A stretch of 64,000 bases of DNA, from NCBI GenBank assembly GCA_035457865.1, contig DATIAR010000059.1:8922-72921 (forward strand), given 5' to 3'. Source of the DNA: UBA8516 sp035457865 (GTDB lineage: Archaea; Thermoproteota; Nitrososphaeria; Nitrososphaerales; Nitrosopumilaceae). The notes beneath the pieces were generated by a model. That model had not been told where the DNA came from. It did not search any database and saw only the letters and a program-made list of their open reading frames with translations. Position 1 is the stretch's first letter. Each line of letters opens with the position of its first letter. Position numbers and translations under genes: made by a program. Positions 8,390-17,882 of this stretch are shown here, piece by piece.

Positions 8390-10323
8390 TTCTTCATCAC
8401 CTTTTGAATCTGAATTAGTTTCTCACGATATTCTATGGCACGTTCAAAATCAAGATCTTCTGCAAATCTTTTCATCATTGCTTCTGTTTCAATTGCATAT
8501 TTGGTTAAATCGTGGTTTGACATATGTCTTATCTCTTCTAGTTTTACAGTCATTTGTGGTATTGCTTTTACAATTGTGCTTGGTGTTATTCCCATCTTTT
8601 TGTTATAAGAAATTTGTTTTCTCCTCCTCCTCTCAGTTTCCGCTATTGCAAGCTTCATTGATTTTGTTGGTGAATCTGCATACATTATTACCGTTCCATC
8701 TATATTTCTTGCAGCTCTGCCAAAACTCTGAATAAGACTGGTTGTGTTTCTAAGAAAACCTTCCTTGTCTGCGTCAAGGATGGCAACAAGGGAAACCTCA
8801 GGTATGTCTAGTCCTTCTCTGAGTAGATTGATGCCTACAAGAACATTAAACTCGCCAAGGCGCAGCTGTCGAATTAGTTCAGTTCTTTGAAGATTTTCAA
8901 TTTCAGAATGCAAGTATCTCACCTTTACCTGTTTTTTAGATAGATATTCTGCAAGGTCTTCTGCCATGCGTTTTGTAAGGGTAGTAACAAGAACACGTTG
9001 ATCTTTTTCTTCTCTTTTTTTAATTTCTGATACCAAGTCGTCCATCTGGTTTTTGGTATCTCTTATCTCTACTTGGGGATCAACAAGTCCCGTAGGACGA
9101 ATTAATTGTTCAACTATCTGAAAACTTTTTTTACGTTCGTAATCGCCTGGAGTTGCTGATACAAAGATCGCATTTTTTATGTATTTTTCAAACTCTTCAA
9201 ACTTTAATGGCCTGTTATCAAAAGCACTTGGCAACCTAAACCCATAATCTATCAGTGCTTTTTTGCGTGAATAATCCCCTTTGTACATTCCATGAAGCTG
9301 TGGTAATGTAACATGTGACTCATCTATCACAAGTAAGAAGTCGTCTCCAAAAAAGTCTAGTAAACAAAATGCTGGTTCCCCAGGGTTTCTCCCATCAAAA
9401 TGTCTAGAATAATTTTCAATTCCGGAACAATATCCTAATTCTTCTATCATTTCAAGATCAAAGTTTGTTCGCATTTCAAGTCGCTGTCTTTCTAATTCTC
9501 TCAGCTCAGGCAATCTCTGTACAAGTTCAGCCTTGATTGACTTTACCGCAACCTGTCTTACATCATCTGCAACAAGATAATGTTTTGCGGGAAATATCTT
9601 AATTCTTGATATTGATTTTTTTTCTATTAATGAAACTGGATCATGAAGTGATATTTTTTCTATTTCATCACCAAACATGGATATTCGTACAATATCATCA
9701 GAATACGCAGGAATGATATCTATGGTGTCACCTTTTATTCTGAATCTTCCTGAAACAAGGTCGGTGTCGTTTCTCTCATATCTGGCATTAACAAGTTTTT
9801 TAATTAGACCAGAACGATTCGAGATCAAACCCTTTTCAATATTAATTGACATTGATTCCCAATCACGTGGAGAACCAAGAGAATAGATGCATGAGACAGT
9901 TGCAACAATGACAGTTGGTTCACCGGAAAGGAGCATCGCAGTTGCCTCAAGACGCATTTTTTCTATTTTTTCATTGATTTGTGTATCTTTTTCTATGTAG
10001 GTATCTGTTTGTGGTATGTAACTTTCTGGTTGGTAATAATCATAATAACTAACAAAATACCCTACATTGTTTTTTGGAAAAAATTGTTTTAATTCAGAAT
10101 AAAGTTGCGCCGCCAGAGTTTTATTGTGGGATATGACTAGTGTATTTTTTCCAGTTCTTTGTATGACATTTGCAACAGTGAATGTCTTTCCACTTCCTGT
10201 TACGCCAAGCAATGTCTGAATTTTCTCTTTTCTTACGCCCTCCACCAGCAGATCTATTGCCTGAGGCTGGTCACCTGTGGGTTGGAATTCTGATGATATT
10301 TCAAAACTTTGACTTTGTAGCAT
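8386..10323 (-). CDS. uvrB: UvrABC excinuclease subunit B
   Basis: 645 residues. UvrB is the helicase-fold ATPase that verifies damage and recruits UvrC. Seen: Walker A GVTGSGKT (40-47), the damage-probing beta-hairpin region YFVSYYDYYQPESYIP near residue 90, a Walker B-type DESH motif, helicase motifs V and VI (SFGRAARN), and a C-terminal UVR motif (DLDFERAIEYREKL) that pairs with UvrC. First gene of a uvrB-uvrA unit; a TATA-like box lies about 25 bases before the ATG, so the transcript is probably leaderless. Confidence 0.97.
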   Translation of the reverse strand: MLQSQSFEISSEFQPTGDQPQAIDLLVEGVRKEKIQTLLGVTGSGKTFTVANVIQRTGKNTLVISHNKTLAAQLYSELKQFFPKNNVGYFVSYYDYYQPESYIPQTDTYIEKDTQINEKIEKMRLEATAMLLSGEPTVIVATVSCIYSLGSPRDWESMSINIEKGLISNRSGLIKKLVNARYERNDTDLVSGRFRIKGDTIDIIPAYSDDIVRISMFGDEIEKISLHDPVSLIEKKSISRIKIFPAKHYLVADDVRQVAVKSIKAELVQRLPELRELERQRLEMRTNFDLEMIEELGYCSGIENYSRHFDGRNPGEPAFCLLDFFGDDFLLVIDESHVTLPQLHGMYKGDYSRKKALIDYGFRLPSAFDNRPLKFEEFEKYIKNAIFVSATPGDYERKKSFQIVEQLIRPTGLVDPQVEIRDTKNQMDDLVSEIKKREEKDQRVLVTTLTKRMAEDLAEYLSKKQVKVRYLHSEIENLQRTELIRQLRLGEFNVLVGINLLREGLDIPEVSLVAILDADKEGFLRNTTSLIQSFGRAARNIDGTVIMYADSPTKSMKLAIAETERRRRKQISYNKKMGITPSTIVKAIPQMTVKLEEIRHMSNHDLTKYAIETEAMMKRFAEDLDFERAIEYREKLIQIQKVMKK

Positions 10324-10342
10324 ATCAAAAATTATTAAAAAC

Positions 10343-10352
10343 GAAATTTAAA
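10343..10352 (-). promoter_or_regulatory. TATA-like box of uvrB-uvrA
   Basis: On the minus strand TTTAAATTTC centred about 25 bases before the uvrB ATG, the spacing expected for an archaeal TATA box driving a leaderless transcript. Confidence 0.5.
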
Positions 10353-10372
10353 GCAATGGTAATTTTACTATT

Positions 10373-11005
10373 CTACCAAAGGGGATCTTCTGATACCTCT
10401 AGGCCATTTTTTGTTTGTTTTATTCCCATGACCTCAAGTGTACTTTTAGCAGTAGAGGTGTTCCGTTCTAAAATTTTTTGGGCAAGTTCAAGACGAGTCC
10501 TTCTGTCCAAATGCTGGCCTATTTTGTATTTTCCACGCATCGTGGCAGGAATGACTTTAATTATTGCAACTTCGTCTACCCCCGTCATATCTGGTCTTAT
10601 ATTCTCATATCTTCCCTCTGGCTGGTATTTTTTCATGAGTGCGTTGAGAGCAAGTGTTTTTTCATTTCTATCCGAAACTAAACCTGCAATTCCTTTTATC
10701 ACGACACTAATGTATAGAGTATCTGCCTGTGAAGCATCATGAGGATCAGTAAAATATGAGGGAAGAAATTCTAAGCTTTTGTCAACTTCAAAACCAACCT
10801 TGTTGTTTCTATTTATATTTTCGATTTTTTCACCTTTGGTGTGCGAATGCATGTAAATTACATCATTTGTATAGACAAAGTTCATAGGAATTATCTGCGG
10901 GTAACCCTCTTTGTCAATACTACAGATTCTGCCAGTTTCTTGTTCATTTAGGAATTTGATGATTTTCTCCTTTGATTTGATCTCAAGTCTGCCAAGAAGC
11001 TGCAT
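10373..11005 (-). CDS. PPOX-class FMN-binding split-barrel protein
   Basis: 210 residues. The N-terminal half has the split-barrel pattern of pyridoxamine 5'-phosphate-oxidase-like proteins: EQETGRICSIDKEGYPQIIPMNFVY, then VIYMHSHTKGEKIENINRNNKVGFEVD, which forms the flavin or F420 pocket in this superfamily. Members reduce or oxidise small substrates or bind flavins or haem; the specific substrate is unknown. It lies between uvrB and a divergently transcribed membrane protein, with no operon partner. Confidence 0.75.
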   Translation of the reverse strand: MQLLGRLEIKSKEKIIKFLNEQETGRICSIDKEGYPQIIPMNFVYTNDVIYMHSHTKGEKIENINRNNKVGFEVDKSLEFLPSYFTDPHDASQADTLYISVVIKGIAGLVSDRNEKTLALNALMKKYQPEGRYENIRPDMTGVDEVAIIKVIPATMRGKYKIGQHLDRRTRLELAQKILERNTSTAKSTLEVMGIKQTKNGLEVSEDPLW

Positions 11006-11082
11006 ACAATTTGATTAACTATGTTTTGATATTTCTGTATATGGTTTTAATAGATAAATTAGGGTAAGTATTACAATCTAGT

Positions 11083-11493
11083 ATGAAAATCATGGATCAA
11101 CTTATTGATTTTAAGGGATTTTTACTTGCAGGCAGCGCTGTTATATCGTTTTCACATTTTGTTTATACCTTGTTTGGTTATACCATTCCCGAAATAGTGG
11201 TACAGTTCTTCAAGGAATTTGGAGCTGTAATAGTAATGATGGCTGTATTTGCTTTTGCAGTAGCTTGGCTTCTAAAAGCAAAGCCGCACAAAAGGCCACA
11301 AAACTACTCAGTAATTGTATATGATGTGTATGGAAATGAATCTAAAATAGATGGGTTAAGAACCAATTTTAAGACACACGATGTAGCATGGAGTTTTATG
11401 AAACAATACAAAAAATCATATCCTCTATACAATTTTGCCATGGTATCAGATCTGCCCAATTCAGAAAAAATGACCATATTCAAATATCTTTAA
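11083..11493 (+). CDS. Small membrane protein
   Basis: 136 residues. Two hydrophobic helices (about 13-33 and 43-64) are followed by a 70-residue cytosolic-type tail containing YSVIVYDVYGNESKIDG and AWSFMKQYKKSYP. No recognised family. Starts with ATG and is preceded by an AT-rich promoter-like stretch. Function unknown. Confidence 0.6.
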   Translation: MKIMDQLIDFKGFLLAGSAVISFSHFVYTLFGYTIPEIVVQFFKEFGAVIVMMAVFAFAVAWLLKAKPHKRPQNYSVIVYDVYGNESKIDGLRTNFKTHDVAWSFMKQYKKSYPLYNFAMVSDLPNSEKMTIFKYL

Positions 11494-11593
11494 ACTAGTC
11501 TGTTAACTAAAACCTGATCTTTACTTGTGCCATAGAACAAAGTATTGTATAAAACAATGATTTGAATAATTTCTGGTTTTCTAAAACACAGGT

Positions 11594-12499
11594 TTATTTT
11601 CTTTTTTCTTTTTGTTTTTTCTTGTTTTTCAAGTGCCAGACGAATATCAAGAATCCAATAACAGATGATACGATTGTCCCTACTCCTACTACTGGAGCAA
11701 TGAAAAAGTTTCCTACCCAAATCCCTTCTGGGCCTCCTATTTCCAAGATTCCTCTCTGCCTTGCAAACACTTTCAGCGAGTCTTCTATGGCGTATTCTTT
11801 GCCTCTCTCATCAAAAAAAGAAGTTGATACATTTATTGTAACATCAGTTGGTATTGTGAGATCCTTTTGTGTCTGCAAAATAAATTCAAAATTTTCTGCC
11901 TTGCCAGCACCTAGATTAGTCAGTGAATAAATCTTTTTACCACCTAATGTTACCTGTTCTGAATCTGTAGTTATCTTGATGTTCTGTGCGTTATATCCTT
12001 GATTTCTGATAGTTCCTTTGACAGAGAACACTTCTCCAGCAAATACAGAATCTGGTACATCAAAATCAAGTAAAAGCATGGGCTTTGACTGAACATTAAA
12101 TTCGATTGCCTTGGTGAGAGTATTTTTTACTGGCTTTTCGTCAAAAAAACCCTTAATAAAATACTCTATTGAAACATTTGTAAGAAATCTTCCGTCTGGT
12201 GATTCGGGTTTTATTTTCATGTTAAAATTGTTACCAAGTGTGGAATCTCGTGGAAGATTTTGTATATTGAATTGATTTTGTGAAATTTCTATTTCAGGTG
12301 ATGATATGCTAATAGTGATGTTAGATACCTGATCAGCTTTTGTTTTAACTACTGATGAAAGGACAAATTCATTTCCCTGCGTAACGACATCGGGGTAATT
12401 TATGGTAACATCTATGTTTGCATCAGATATGATATTCTCCATGCCATAAATAGGAAAAATGAAAATAGATGCAACAAAAACTAAGATTATTTTAATCAC
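11594..12499 (-). CDS. Exported, membrane-anchored beta-sandwich protein
   Basis: 301 residues. An N-terminal signal peptide (residues 1-19, IKIILVFVASIFIFPIYG) precedes repeated beta-sandwich segments such as VVTQGNEFVLSSVVKT and VFAGEVFSVKGTIRNQGYNAQNIKI, the style of S-layer-associated COG1361/CARDB-like domains. A C-terminal transmembrane helix near 264-287 and a Lys-rich tail (KNKKKQKEKRK) anchor it with most of the chain outside. Probable role in the cell envelope; partner unknown. Confidence 0.75.
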   Translation of the reverse strand: MIKIILVFVASIFIFPIYGMENIISDANIDVTINYPDVVTQGNEFVLSSVVKTKADQVSNITISISSPEIEISQNQFNIQNLPRDSTLGNNFNMKIKPESPDGRFLTNVSIEYFIKGFFDEKPVKNTLTKAIEFNVQSKPMLLLDFDVPDSVFAGEVFSVKGTIRNQGYNAQNIKITTDSEQVTLGGKKIYSLTNLGAGKAENFEFILQTQKDLTIPTDVTINVSTSFFDERGKEYAIEDSLKVFARQRGILEIGGPEGIWVGNFFIAPVVGVGTIVSSVIGFLIFVWHLKNKKKQKEKRK

Positions 12500-12538
12500 A
12501 GTCTTAGGTTTAAATCCTATCTTATAATATTGTTTGAA

Positions 12539-13624
12539 CTATTTTTTGGGATTGTATTTATCTTTAAAATATGGTAAAACAGTTGAGCCAAACTTGTCTA
12601 TTGCGCCAAAGTAACCAGACCCCCAGAATCTGATAATAAAGTGGTTTACGCCAGCTTTTAGGAATTTCTCAAACACAGGTATGATATCGTCAGGTGTTCC
12701 AAGTGCAATTGATGAGCGTGCTACTTTGTCAGGTATTGTTTGAGCTGCTTCTCGCATCTTAACTATCCATTCCTGATTTGACATCGAATACTCTGTGAAA
12801 TATTTCTTAAAATCAAAACCAGCCACGTCTTGTATACCGTGCACTTTGAGAATTTCTGGTTTGAAAAGACTGACCTTTACGGCATTTTTCATTTTTGCCC
12901 ATGCCTCTTCAGCATCATCTGCAAAATAGACATCAATATCAACTGCATACTGAAAATCTTTTCCATCTCTGCCATTTTCTTTCATTGAATCTTTTATCAC
13001 ATTTGCATGAACTTCATAAAGCTCAGGAGTATATCCTATAGGAATCCAACCGTCGCCATACTTTCCGCAAAGTCCTAATGTTCTTGGTGCCCCTGCTGCC
13101 ATGTAAATTGGTGGGTGTGGTTTCCTAATGCTTTTTGCTTGGAGGCAAGCTTCTTCTAATTGATAAAATTCTCCTTTAAAATTGACTCTGTGTTCAGGTG
13201 ATGATTCAAAAAGTAATTTTATGACCTGAAGTTGTTCTTCAAACCTCCCAACAGGTTTGTCCCATTGTATCTTAAACTCCTTAATGTTTTGTGCTTCGCC
13301 TGCACCTATTCCAAGTGTCCCTCTTCCATGTGAGACTCTGTCCAATGTAACTGCAGATAAGGCAATATTTGATGGGTGTCGTCTGACGGCATCAGTTACA
13401 CAAGTTCCAAGTTCTACATTGTTTGTAATGGATGCAATAGCAGAAAGCATTACCCATGGGTCATTTACAATTGCATGATTCCATTGTGGAACGTTTGTGT
13501 GGTCCATGTACCAAATTGAGTTATACCCCATTCTGTCAGCCAACACACAGGCTGTAAGAATCTGATCTTCAGTTAATCCCAGTCTTGCAACATTCAAGCC
13601 TTGTTGAATTCCAAACTTGATCAT
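12539..13624 (-). CDS. Luciferase-like F420-dependent oxidoreductase (Mer-like)
   Basis: 361 residues of the bacterial-luciferase-like (LLM) TIM-barrel fold. Typical segments: MIKFGIQQGLNVARLGLTED at the start, DRMGYNSIWYMDHTNVPQWN, ELGTCVTDAVRRHPSNIALSAVTLD, GRGTLGIGAGEAQNI, and PIYMAAGAPRTLGLCGKYGDGWIP. These fit coenzyme-F420-dependent enzymes such as methylene-tetrahydromethanopterin reductase and F420-dependent glucose-6-phosphate or alcohol dehydrogenases. Whether this one acts on a pterin or another substrate cannot be told; ammonia oxidisers are known to make F420. Confidence 0.8.
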   Translation of the reverse strand: MIKFGIQQGLNVARLGLTEDQILTACVLADRMGYNSIWYMDHTNVPQWNHAIVNDPWVMLSAIASITNNVELGTCVTDAVRRHPSNIALSAVTLDRVSHGRGTLGIGAGEAQNIKEFKIQWDKPVGRFEEQLQVIKLLFESSPEHRVNFKGEFYQLEEACLQAKSIRKPHPPIYMAAGAPRTLGLCGKYGDGWIPIGYTPELYEVHANVIKDSMKENGRDGKDFQYAVDIDVYFADDAEEAWAKMKNAVKVSLFKPEILKVHGIQDVAGFDFKKYFTEYSMSNQEWIVKMREAAQTIPDKVARSSIALGTPDDIIPVFEKFLKAGVNHFIIRFWGSGYFGAIDKFGSTVLPYFKDKYNPKK

Positions 13625-13738
13625 TTTTCCATAATCCTATAATATCATGATGATTTGTATGCGGTATTTAAGTTTAGTAAATTACACGAGAATCCCCGAT
13701 TTATTATTTATTAAAAATCAATGAAATTTGAAGTGTAA

Positions 13739-14683
13739 CTACAGGTTGCCTTGTTGTATGTCTTTTAGTAACTGTATGACATCATCTTTAGTAACGGGGG
13801 TTGGATTAGGATCAAGATGTCCCCTGTCTGTCATCACCACGTCTGCAGCTTGATCAAATGGCGCCTTTAGAGTAAGTCTATCAAACTTTAGTTTTTCAAC
13901 TACTTCCTTGAATTTTTCATAAAATATGGATTTGTTGAATCTGTGAGCAACTGTAGTGCAGGAAGAAAGTGAATATCCGTGAGGTACACCTTCATTAGAA
14001 TACACATAGGAAAGAGCATGACCCAACGTGGTTGATGCATTTCCAAACCCAATTCCAGAAAGCATTGAGCCATATGGATAGTTCTCTGGTTTGTTATTCA
14101 TTATTGCGTCATACAATACATCAAAAGCAGCTTTACACATTGTCTTTGTAAACTCGTTTCCTCTTTTACTATCGTAACCTTCTGTAGCTTGTGCACATGC
14201 ATCACATACTGAATTTTTAATGATTGCTTCAGGGGTGCCATCTAAAAAATATGAATCTACGACGGCCATGTCTGCAAGGAACTTTTCATCCTGTAACAGC
14301 TTCTTTTTTCCATCGAATTTGAGCACACAGTAAGTAGTCATTTCACTACCGGTTCCAAACGTTGTAGGTATGAGGATCTTTGGAATCTTTAGTTCTGTTG
14401 CAGCATATTTTGCTACATCTTGCGAGCTACCACCACCAAGACCGATAATAGCTGATAAATTCTTTGATTTATAATCTAAAATCACTTTTTGTACTGTTTC
14501 TATGGAAGGTTCTGGTTCAACTTTATCAAAGAGGATGTAATCTTTTATGCCCATTTTTGCAAGCCATTTGGATGATACTTCTGGAGGTGCAGTTGTTACA
14601 ACAAGGGCATTTTTTGGATATTCAGTTTCAGATAGTGCGTTTTTTCCAAATTTGATGATCTTTGGTATTCTTACTGTATTCAT
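13739..14683 (-). CDS. Iron-alcohol-dehydrogenase family; probable malonic/succinic semialdehyde reductase
   Basis: 314 residues. NAD(P)-binding GGGSSQD (83-89) and GTGSEMT identify the Fe-ADH/dehydroquinate-synthase-like family. Metal ligands read as D161, H222 and H235; the usual second ligand His is Gln165 (DACAQATEGY). An Fe-ADH-family malonic semialdehyde reductase has been characterised from Nitrosopumilus maritimus in the 3-hydroxypropionate/4-hydroxybutyrate cycle, and this protein is a good candidate for the same role. It is short for the family (usual 350-400), mainly because the C-terminal helical domain is reduced. Divergent from the glycerate kinase gene. Confidence 0.75.
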   Translation of the reverse strand: MNTVRIPKIIKFGKNALSETEYPKNALVVTTAPPEVSSKWLAKMGIKDYILFDKVEPEPSIETVQKVILDYKSKNLSAIIGLGGGSSQDVAKYAATELKIPKILIPTTFGTGSEMTTYCVLKFDGKKKLLQDEKFLADMAVVDSYFLDGTPEAIIKNSVCDACAQATEGYDSKRGNEFTKTMCKAAFDVLYDAIMNNKPENYPYGSMLSGIGFGNASTTLGHALSYVYSNEGVPHGYSLSSCTTVAHRFNKSIFYEKFKEVVEKLKFDRLTLKAPFDQAADVVMTDRGHLDPNPTPVTKDDVIQLLKDIQQGNL

Positions 14684-14753
14684 GCTAGCAAGTAGATTTA
14701 TGATTATTATTATACCTTACAGAATATCAGAAACTACTTGCAGTGTTTGATAG

Positions 14754-16040
14754 ATGATAATTAAGAATTTTAATGAACTTGCAACTGATAAGGACAAATA
14801 TCTAACCCTTAAAATATTGGAATCTGGTCTGGTTGCCGGACTGCCTACCAATGTAATGCAAAAATTTGTGCACAAAAACCAGATTTCTGTAGGTAAATAC
14901 ATAAAATCTCTATCAAAATATGACCAAATCTTTGTTGTCGCATTGGGCAAGGCTGCAGATTCTATGACTGATCAAGTAAAATCATTGACTCACATTAGTG
15001 GCGGAATTGTTGTAATGCCAGAAGGTTACATCTCCATATTAAAAACAAAAAATTTCGAAATCATATATGCAGGGCATCCTATCCCAAATAAAAAAAGTGT
15101 CAAGGCAGCAAGAAAAATTATAAAATTTCTAGAAGAAAGAAAAGAAAATGACCTTGTGATCTTTCTAGTTTCTGGCGGTGGTTCATCTCTTGTATCATTA
15201 CCTGATGGGATAACACTTGATGAAAAACGAACCATTACAGATCTGCTTATCAAATGTGGTGCCAGTATTGAAGAAATCAATTGTGTAAGAAAACATCTTT
15301 CCAAAATAAAAGGAGGTAGAATCTTGGACTATCTTAGATGTGATGCCATTTCACTTGTAATGTCTGATGTAATAAGTGATGACATCACATCGATTGCATC
15401 AGGAATAACATATTATGATAAAACTACATTTTCTGACGCAGAAAAAGTACTAAAAAAATACAATTTATTAAAATCTGCACCTAGAAGTGTTTTGAAAAGA
15501 ATACGTCTTGGTATTGAAAAGGAAATCCCAGAAACTCCAAAACAACAAAAAATAAAAAATCATGTTATTGCTACAAACAAAAATTGCTTAGTTGCAATGA
15601 AGAAAAAATCAAAAAGTTTTGAATTGACTCACAAAACAATTTATCCAGTTTCTGGTAATGCTAAACAAATTGCAAAAACCCTGGCAAAGCTAATTGTGAA
15701 TGCAAAACCTAACATGTGTATTATTTTTGGAGGCGAATCTACCGTACAGGTGAAAGGCAAAGGAAAAGGAGGCAGAAATCAAGAATTAGTATTATACATA
15801 TTAGCTGAACTTCAAAATGTAGAACAACATATCACTGTGGCTTCAATAGGAACTGACGGTAAAGATGGAAATACTGACGCATGTGGAGCGATATTAAATA
15901 ACAAAGTGAATCTTACTAATGTAAAAAAATTCTTGATAAGAAATGATTCTTATAGGTTCATAAAAAAATACAAAGGTCTAGTATTTACAGGCCCAACTCA
16001 CACAAATCTAATGGATATTGGCGTACTGCTAAAGCGATAA
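14754..16040 (+). CDS. Glycerate 2-kinase, MOFRL family
   Basis: 428 residues. The two-domain glycerate kinase (GckA/TtuD-type) is recognisable from VVALGKAADSM, IIYAGHPIPNKKS, FLVSGGGSSLVSLP, NCVRKHLSKIKGGR, VMSDVISDD, and the MOFRL-domain stretches FGGESTVQVKGKGKGGRNQE and ASIGTDGKDGNTDACGAI. It phosphorylates D-glycerate to 2-phosphoglycerate in the cytosol, feeding lower glycolysis. It is divergent from the Fe-ADH gene, and its 3' end overlaps the convergent next gene by 12 bases. Confidence 0.88.
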   Translation: MIIKNFNELATDKDKYLTLKILESGLVAGLPTNVMQKFVHKNQISVGKYIKSLSKYDQIFVVALGKAADSMTDQVKSLTHISGGIVVMPEGYISILKTKNFEIIYAGHPIPNKKSVKAARKIIKFLEERKENDLVIFLVSGGGSSLVSLPDGITLDEKRTITDLLIKCGASIEEINCVRKHLSKIKGGRILDYLRCDAISLVMSDVISDDITSIASGITYYDKTTFSDAEKVLKKYNLLKSAPRSVLKRIRLGIEKEIPETPKQQKIKNHVIATNKNCLVAMKKKSKSFELTHKTIYPVSGNAKQIAKTLAKLIVNAKPNMCIIFGGESTVQVKGKGKGGRNQELVLYILAELQNVEQHITVASIGTDGKDGNTDACGAILNNKVNLTNVKKFLIRNDSYRFIKKYKGLVFTGPTHTNLMDIGVLLKR

Positions 16041-16415
16041 TGCTTTTGTGGCAATGTTTTGTTCAGGCTTAATTAATTCATATTTTATTACTAGTTTTCT
16101 TTGTTCCATTAGTTGTTTTATGAACCTAGTTCTAGTTTCTATAAAAGAATCTGTACTTATCGTGTTGTTAGATAGGTGATCAAGTATTGATTTTGAATCA
16201 AGCATGATTTTTACGGTGTCGCCATTTTTTATTATGAATCTTCCAATGCACCAAAATATTCCTACATGAAGTGCAATATACTTTGATTGTTCGACTGATA
16301 CTCTGTCTAAATAGTTCTCTGCATGATCTCTGTGTTGCACAACATTGGTTTCCTCATTTTGAATAACCCAGGAGATCCGTTTTTGATTTCCATCAGAAAA
16401 ATAGACATGATCCAT
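16029..16415 (-). CDS. RNase H-like fold protein (tentative)
   Basis: 128 residues. The order of elements suggests an RNase HI-type fold: a first strand YFSDGNQKRISWVIQNEE (Asp8 at the position of the first catalytic Asp of YTDGS), a helix QSKYIALHVGIFWCIGR where the family has its ALxxGL helix, then a strand and turn VKIMLDSKSILDHL with the DS of the third catalytic Asp. The helix Glu is not obvious, so activity is doubtful. Assignment is by pattern only. Convergent with the glycerate kinase gene. Confidence 0.5.
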   Translation of the reverse strand: MDHVYFSDGNQKRISWVIQNEETNVVQHRDHAENYLDRVSVEQSKYIALHVGIFWCIGRFIIKNGDTVKIMLDSKSILDHLSNNTISTDSFIETRTRFIKQLMEQRKLVIKYELIKPEQNIATKALSL

Positions 16416-16492
16416 ATGTCAACCAAAAACGTGTTGATAGTCTATATATTTTGAATACAGAGCTGAATAACCAAAATAGAAATCTGGTACTG

Positions 16493-16699
16493 ATGCTAGA
16501 GCCTCACTCTTTCTTCACAAACATGGTGGACGAATTGGTTGAGTTTTCTGAGTATGATCCAGAGCTTGCAGACGGTTTAAGATGGATTGATAGCGAAGCA
16601 CAAAAGCGTGGAATTACATTCTACGAGATGGTATTTTTAGTGCTTCACAAATATGACGTAAATGTCAAAGCCAAAGAATGGCTTGAGACAAGAAACTAG
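16493..16699 (+). CDS. Small conserved protein, paralogue of the gene at 17949
   Basis: 68 residues from the ATG at 16493; an upstream TTG at 16451 would give 82. Contains VDELVEFSEYDPELADGLRWIDSEAQKRGITFYEMVFLVLHKYDV, which aligns with VDEFVINSTDADILKEIGILDMEARLLGISFYDMYCVVLQDIAGH of the gene at 17949-18239. The pair flanks citrate synthase. It converges on citrate synthase with a four-base overlap. Acidic, helical, no known family; function unknown. Confidence 0.6.
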   Translation: MLEPHSFFTNMVDELVEFSEYDPELADGLRWIDSEAQKRGITFYEMVFLVLHKYDVNVKAKEWLETRN

Positions 16700-17862
16700 T
16701 GTAATCTTTTTTCAAGTGGAATATATTCACAACCTGATGGTCCGCAATATTTTCCAACATAGACTGCTTTTGGTCTATAAAGCATAGGCTTTGGTGCAGC
16801 TTCTGCAAATTTTTCTTCAATGATATGCGATGTCCATCCCGCAACTCTGGATATTGCAAAAATTGGCGTATTCAGATCTGGTGGAATCTTTAGCATATAA
16901 TATGTAGATGCACTATACAGATCAACGTTTGGAAAGATATCTGAACCCTTTATCTTTTTCATCTCTTCTGCAGTGATGTCTTCAATTTTTTTTGTGATCT
17001 TAAACCATGGCTCCCCTGTTTTTTCAGATAATCGTCTTGATAACTCTCTTAAGACTTCGGCGCGAGGATCAAATGTTTTGTATACTGCATGACCCATTCC
17101 CATTATTTTTTTCCCCTGGGTAAGTTTTTCCTTAATCCATGATTCAACTCTGTCTTCTGTTTTAATATCTAAAAGCATCTGCATTACTTGGTAATTTGCC
17201 CCACCGTGTAATTCACCACTTAATGCTCCTATGGCAGCACTTACTGCTGCATACATATGTGCTCTTGTAGAAACAACTTCTCTTGCAGCAAAAGTTGATG
17301 CATTAAAGCTGTGTTCTGCATGCAAAATTAAACAAATATCAAAAATCCTTGCCAGTTCATCATCTGGCACATTTCCAGTTAGCATATACAGGAAATTTCC
17401 TGCATGATTTAGTTTTTTTGAAGGTCTAACTAACTCCTTCCCATTTCGAATTCTATCCCAATATGCGACAATTGTGGGAATTTTTGCAATAAGCTGAATT
17501 GCTGTGTTATAATTAGTATCACGATCATCTGTTTTTTTCGTATCATATGATGCAAGTGCTGAAACTGTAGACTGGAGAATATCCATAGGGTTTGAGTTTT
17601 TAGGTAGATTTTTGAGGTTTTTTTCAATTCCATCAGGAATCTCCCGAGATGATATAAGATTATTGAAAAAGTCTTTTAACATGTCCTGTGTTGGCAGATC
17701 ATCATTGAGTAACATACAGGCAGTTTCTTCAAAAGTGGATTTTTTGACCAAATCTAAAATGTCATATCCTCGATAGATTAGTTTACCATTTATGCCGTCA
17801 ATTGCGGAAATCTTTGTATCAGCTACTTCTATGTTACGAAGACCTATGTTTTTTGTCTCCAC
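16696..17862 (-). CDS. gltA: Citrate synthase
   Basis: 388 residues, the usual length for archaeal and Gram-positive type citrate synthase, which condenses oxaloacetate and acetyl-CoA. Active-site segments are present: LHAEHSFNASTFAAR with the first His, GELHGGANYQVM, GMGHAVYKTFDPRA with the second His, and NVDLYSASTYYML with the catalytic Asp. Starts with IDGINGKLIYRGYDI, typical of the family. In an autotrophic thaumarchaeon it feeds an incomplete TCA route toward 2-oxoglutarate. A TATA-like element lies about 25 bases before its ATG. Confidence 0.95.
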   Translation of the reverse strand: METKNIGLRNIEVADTKISAIDGINGKLIYRGYDILDLVKKSTFEETACMLLNDDLPTQDMLKDFFNNLISSREIPDGIEKNLKNLPKNSNPMDILQSTVSALASYDTKKTDDRDTNYNTAIQLIAKIPTIVAYWDRIRNGKELVRPSKKLNHAGNFLYMLTGNVPDDELARIFDICLILHAEHSFNASTFAAREVVSTRAHMYAAVSAAIGALSGELHGGANYQVMQMLLDIKTEDRVESWIKEKLTQGKKIMGMGHAVYKTFDPRAEVLRELSRRLSEKTGEPWFKITKKIEDITAEEMKKIKGSDIFPNVDLYSASTYYMLKIPPDLNTPIFAISRVAGWTSHIIEEKFAEAAPKPMLYRPKAVYVGKYCGPSGCEYIPLEKRLH

Positions 17863-17882
17863 TAGATTAACTTCAAAAACTG

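Noticed and set aside
8256..8735. 159-residue plus-strand frame opposite uvrA/uvrB
   Set aside because: Lies wholly on the antisense of two clear genes and is Leu/Ser/Phe-rich as expected for an antisense shadow.
10182..10742. 186-residue plus-strand frame opposite uvrB and the FMN-binding gene
   Set aside because: Antisense of two better-supported genes; no recognisable domain.
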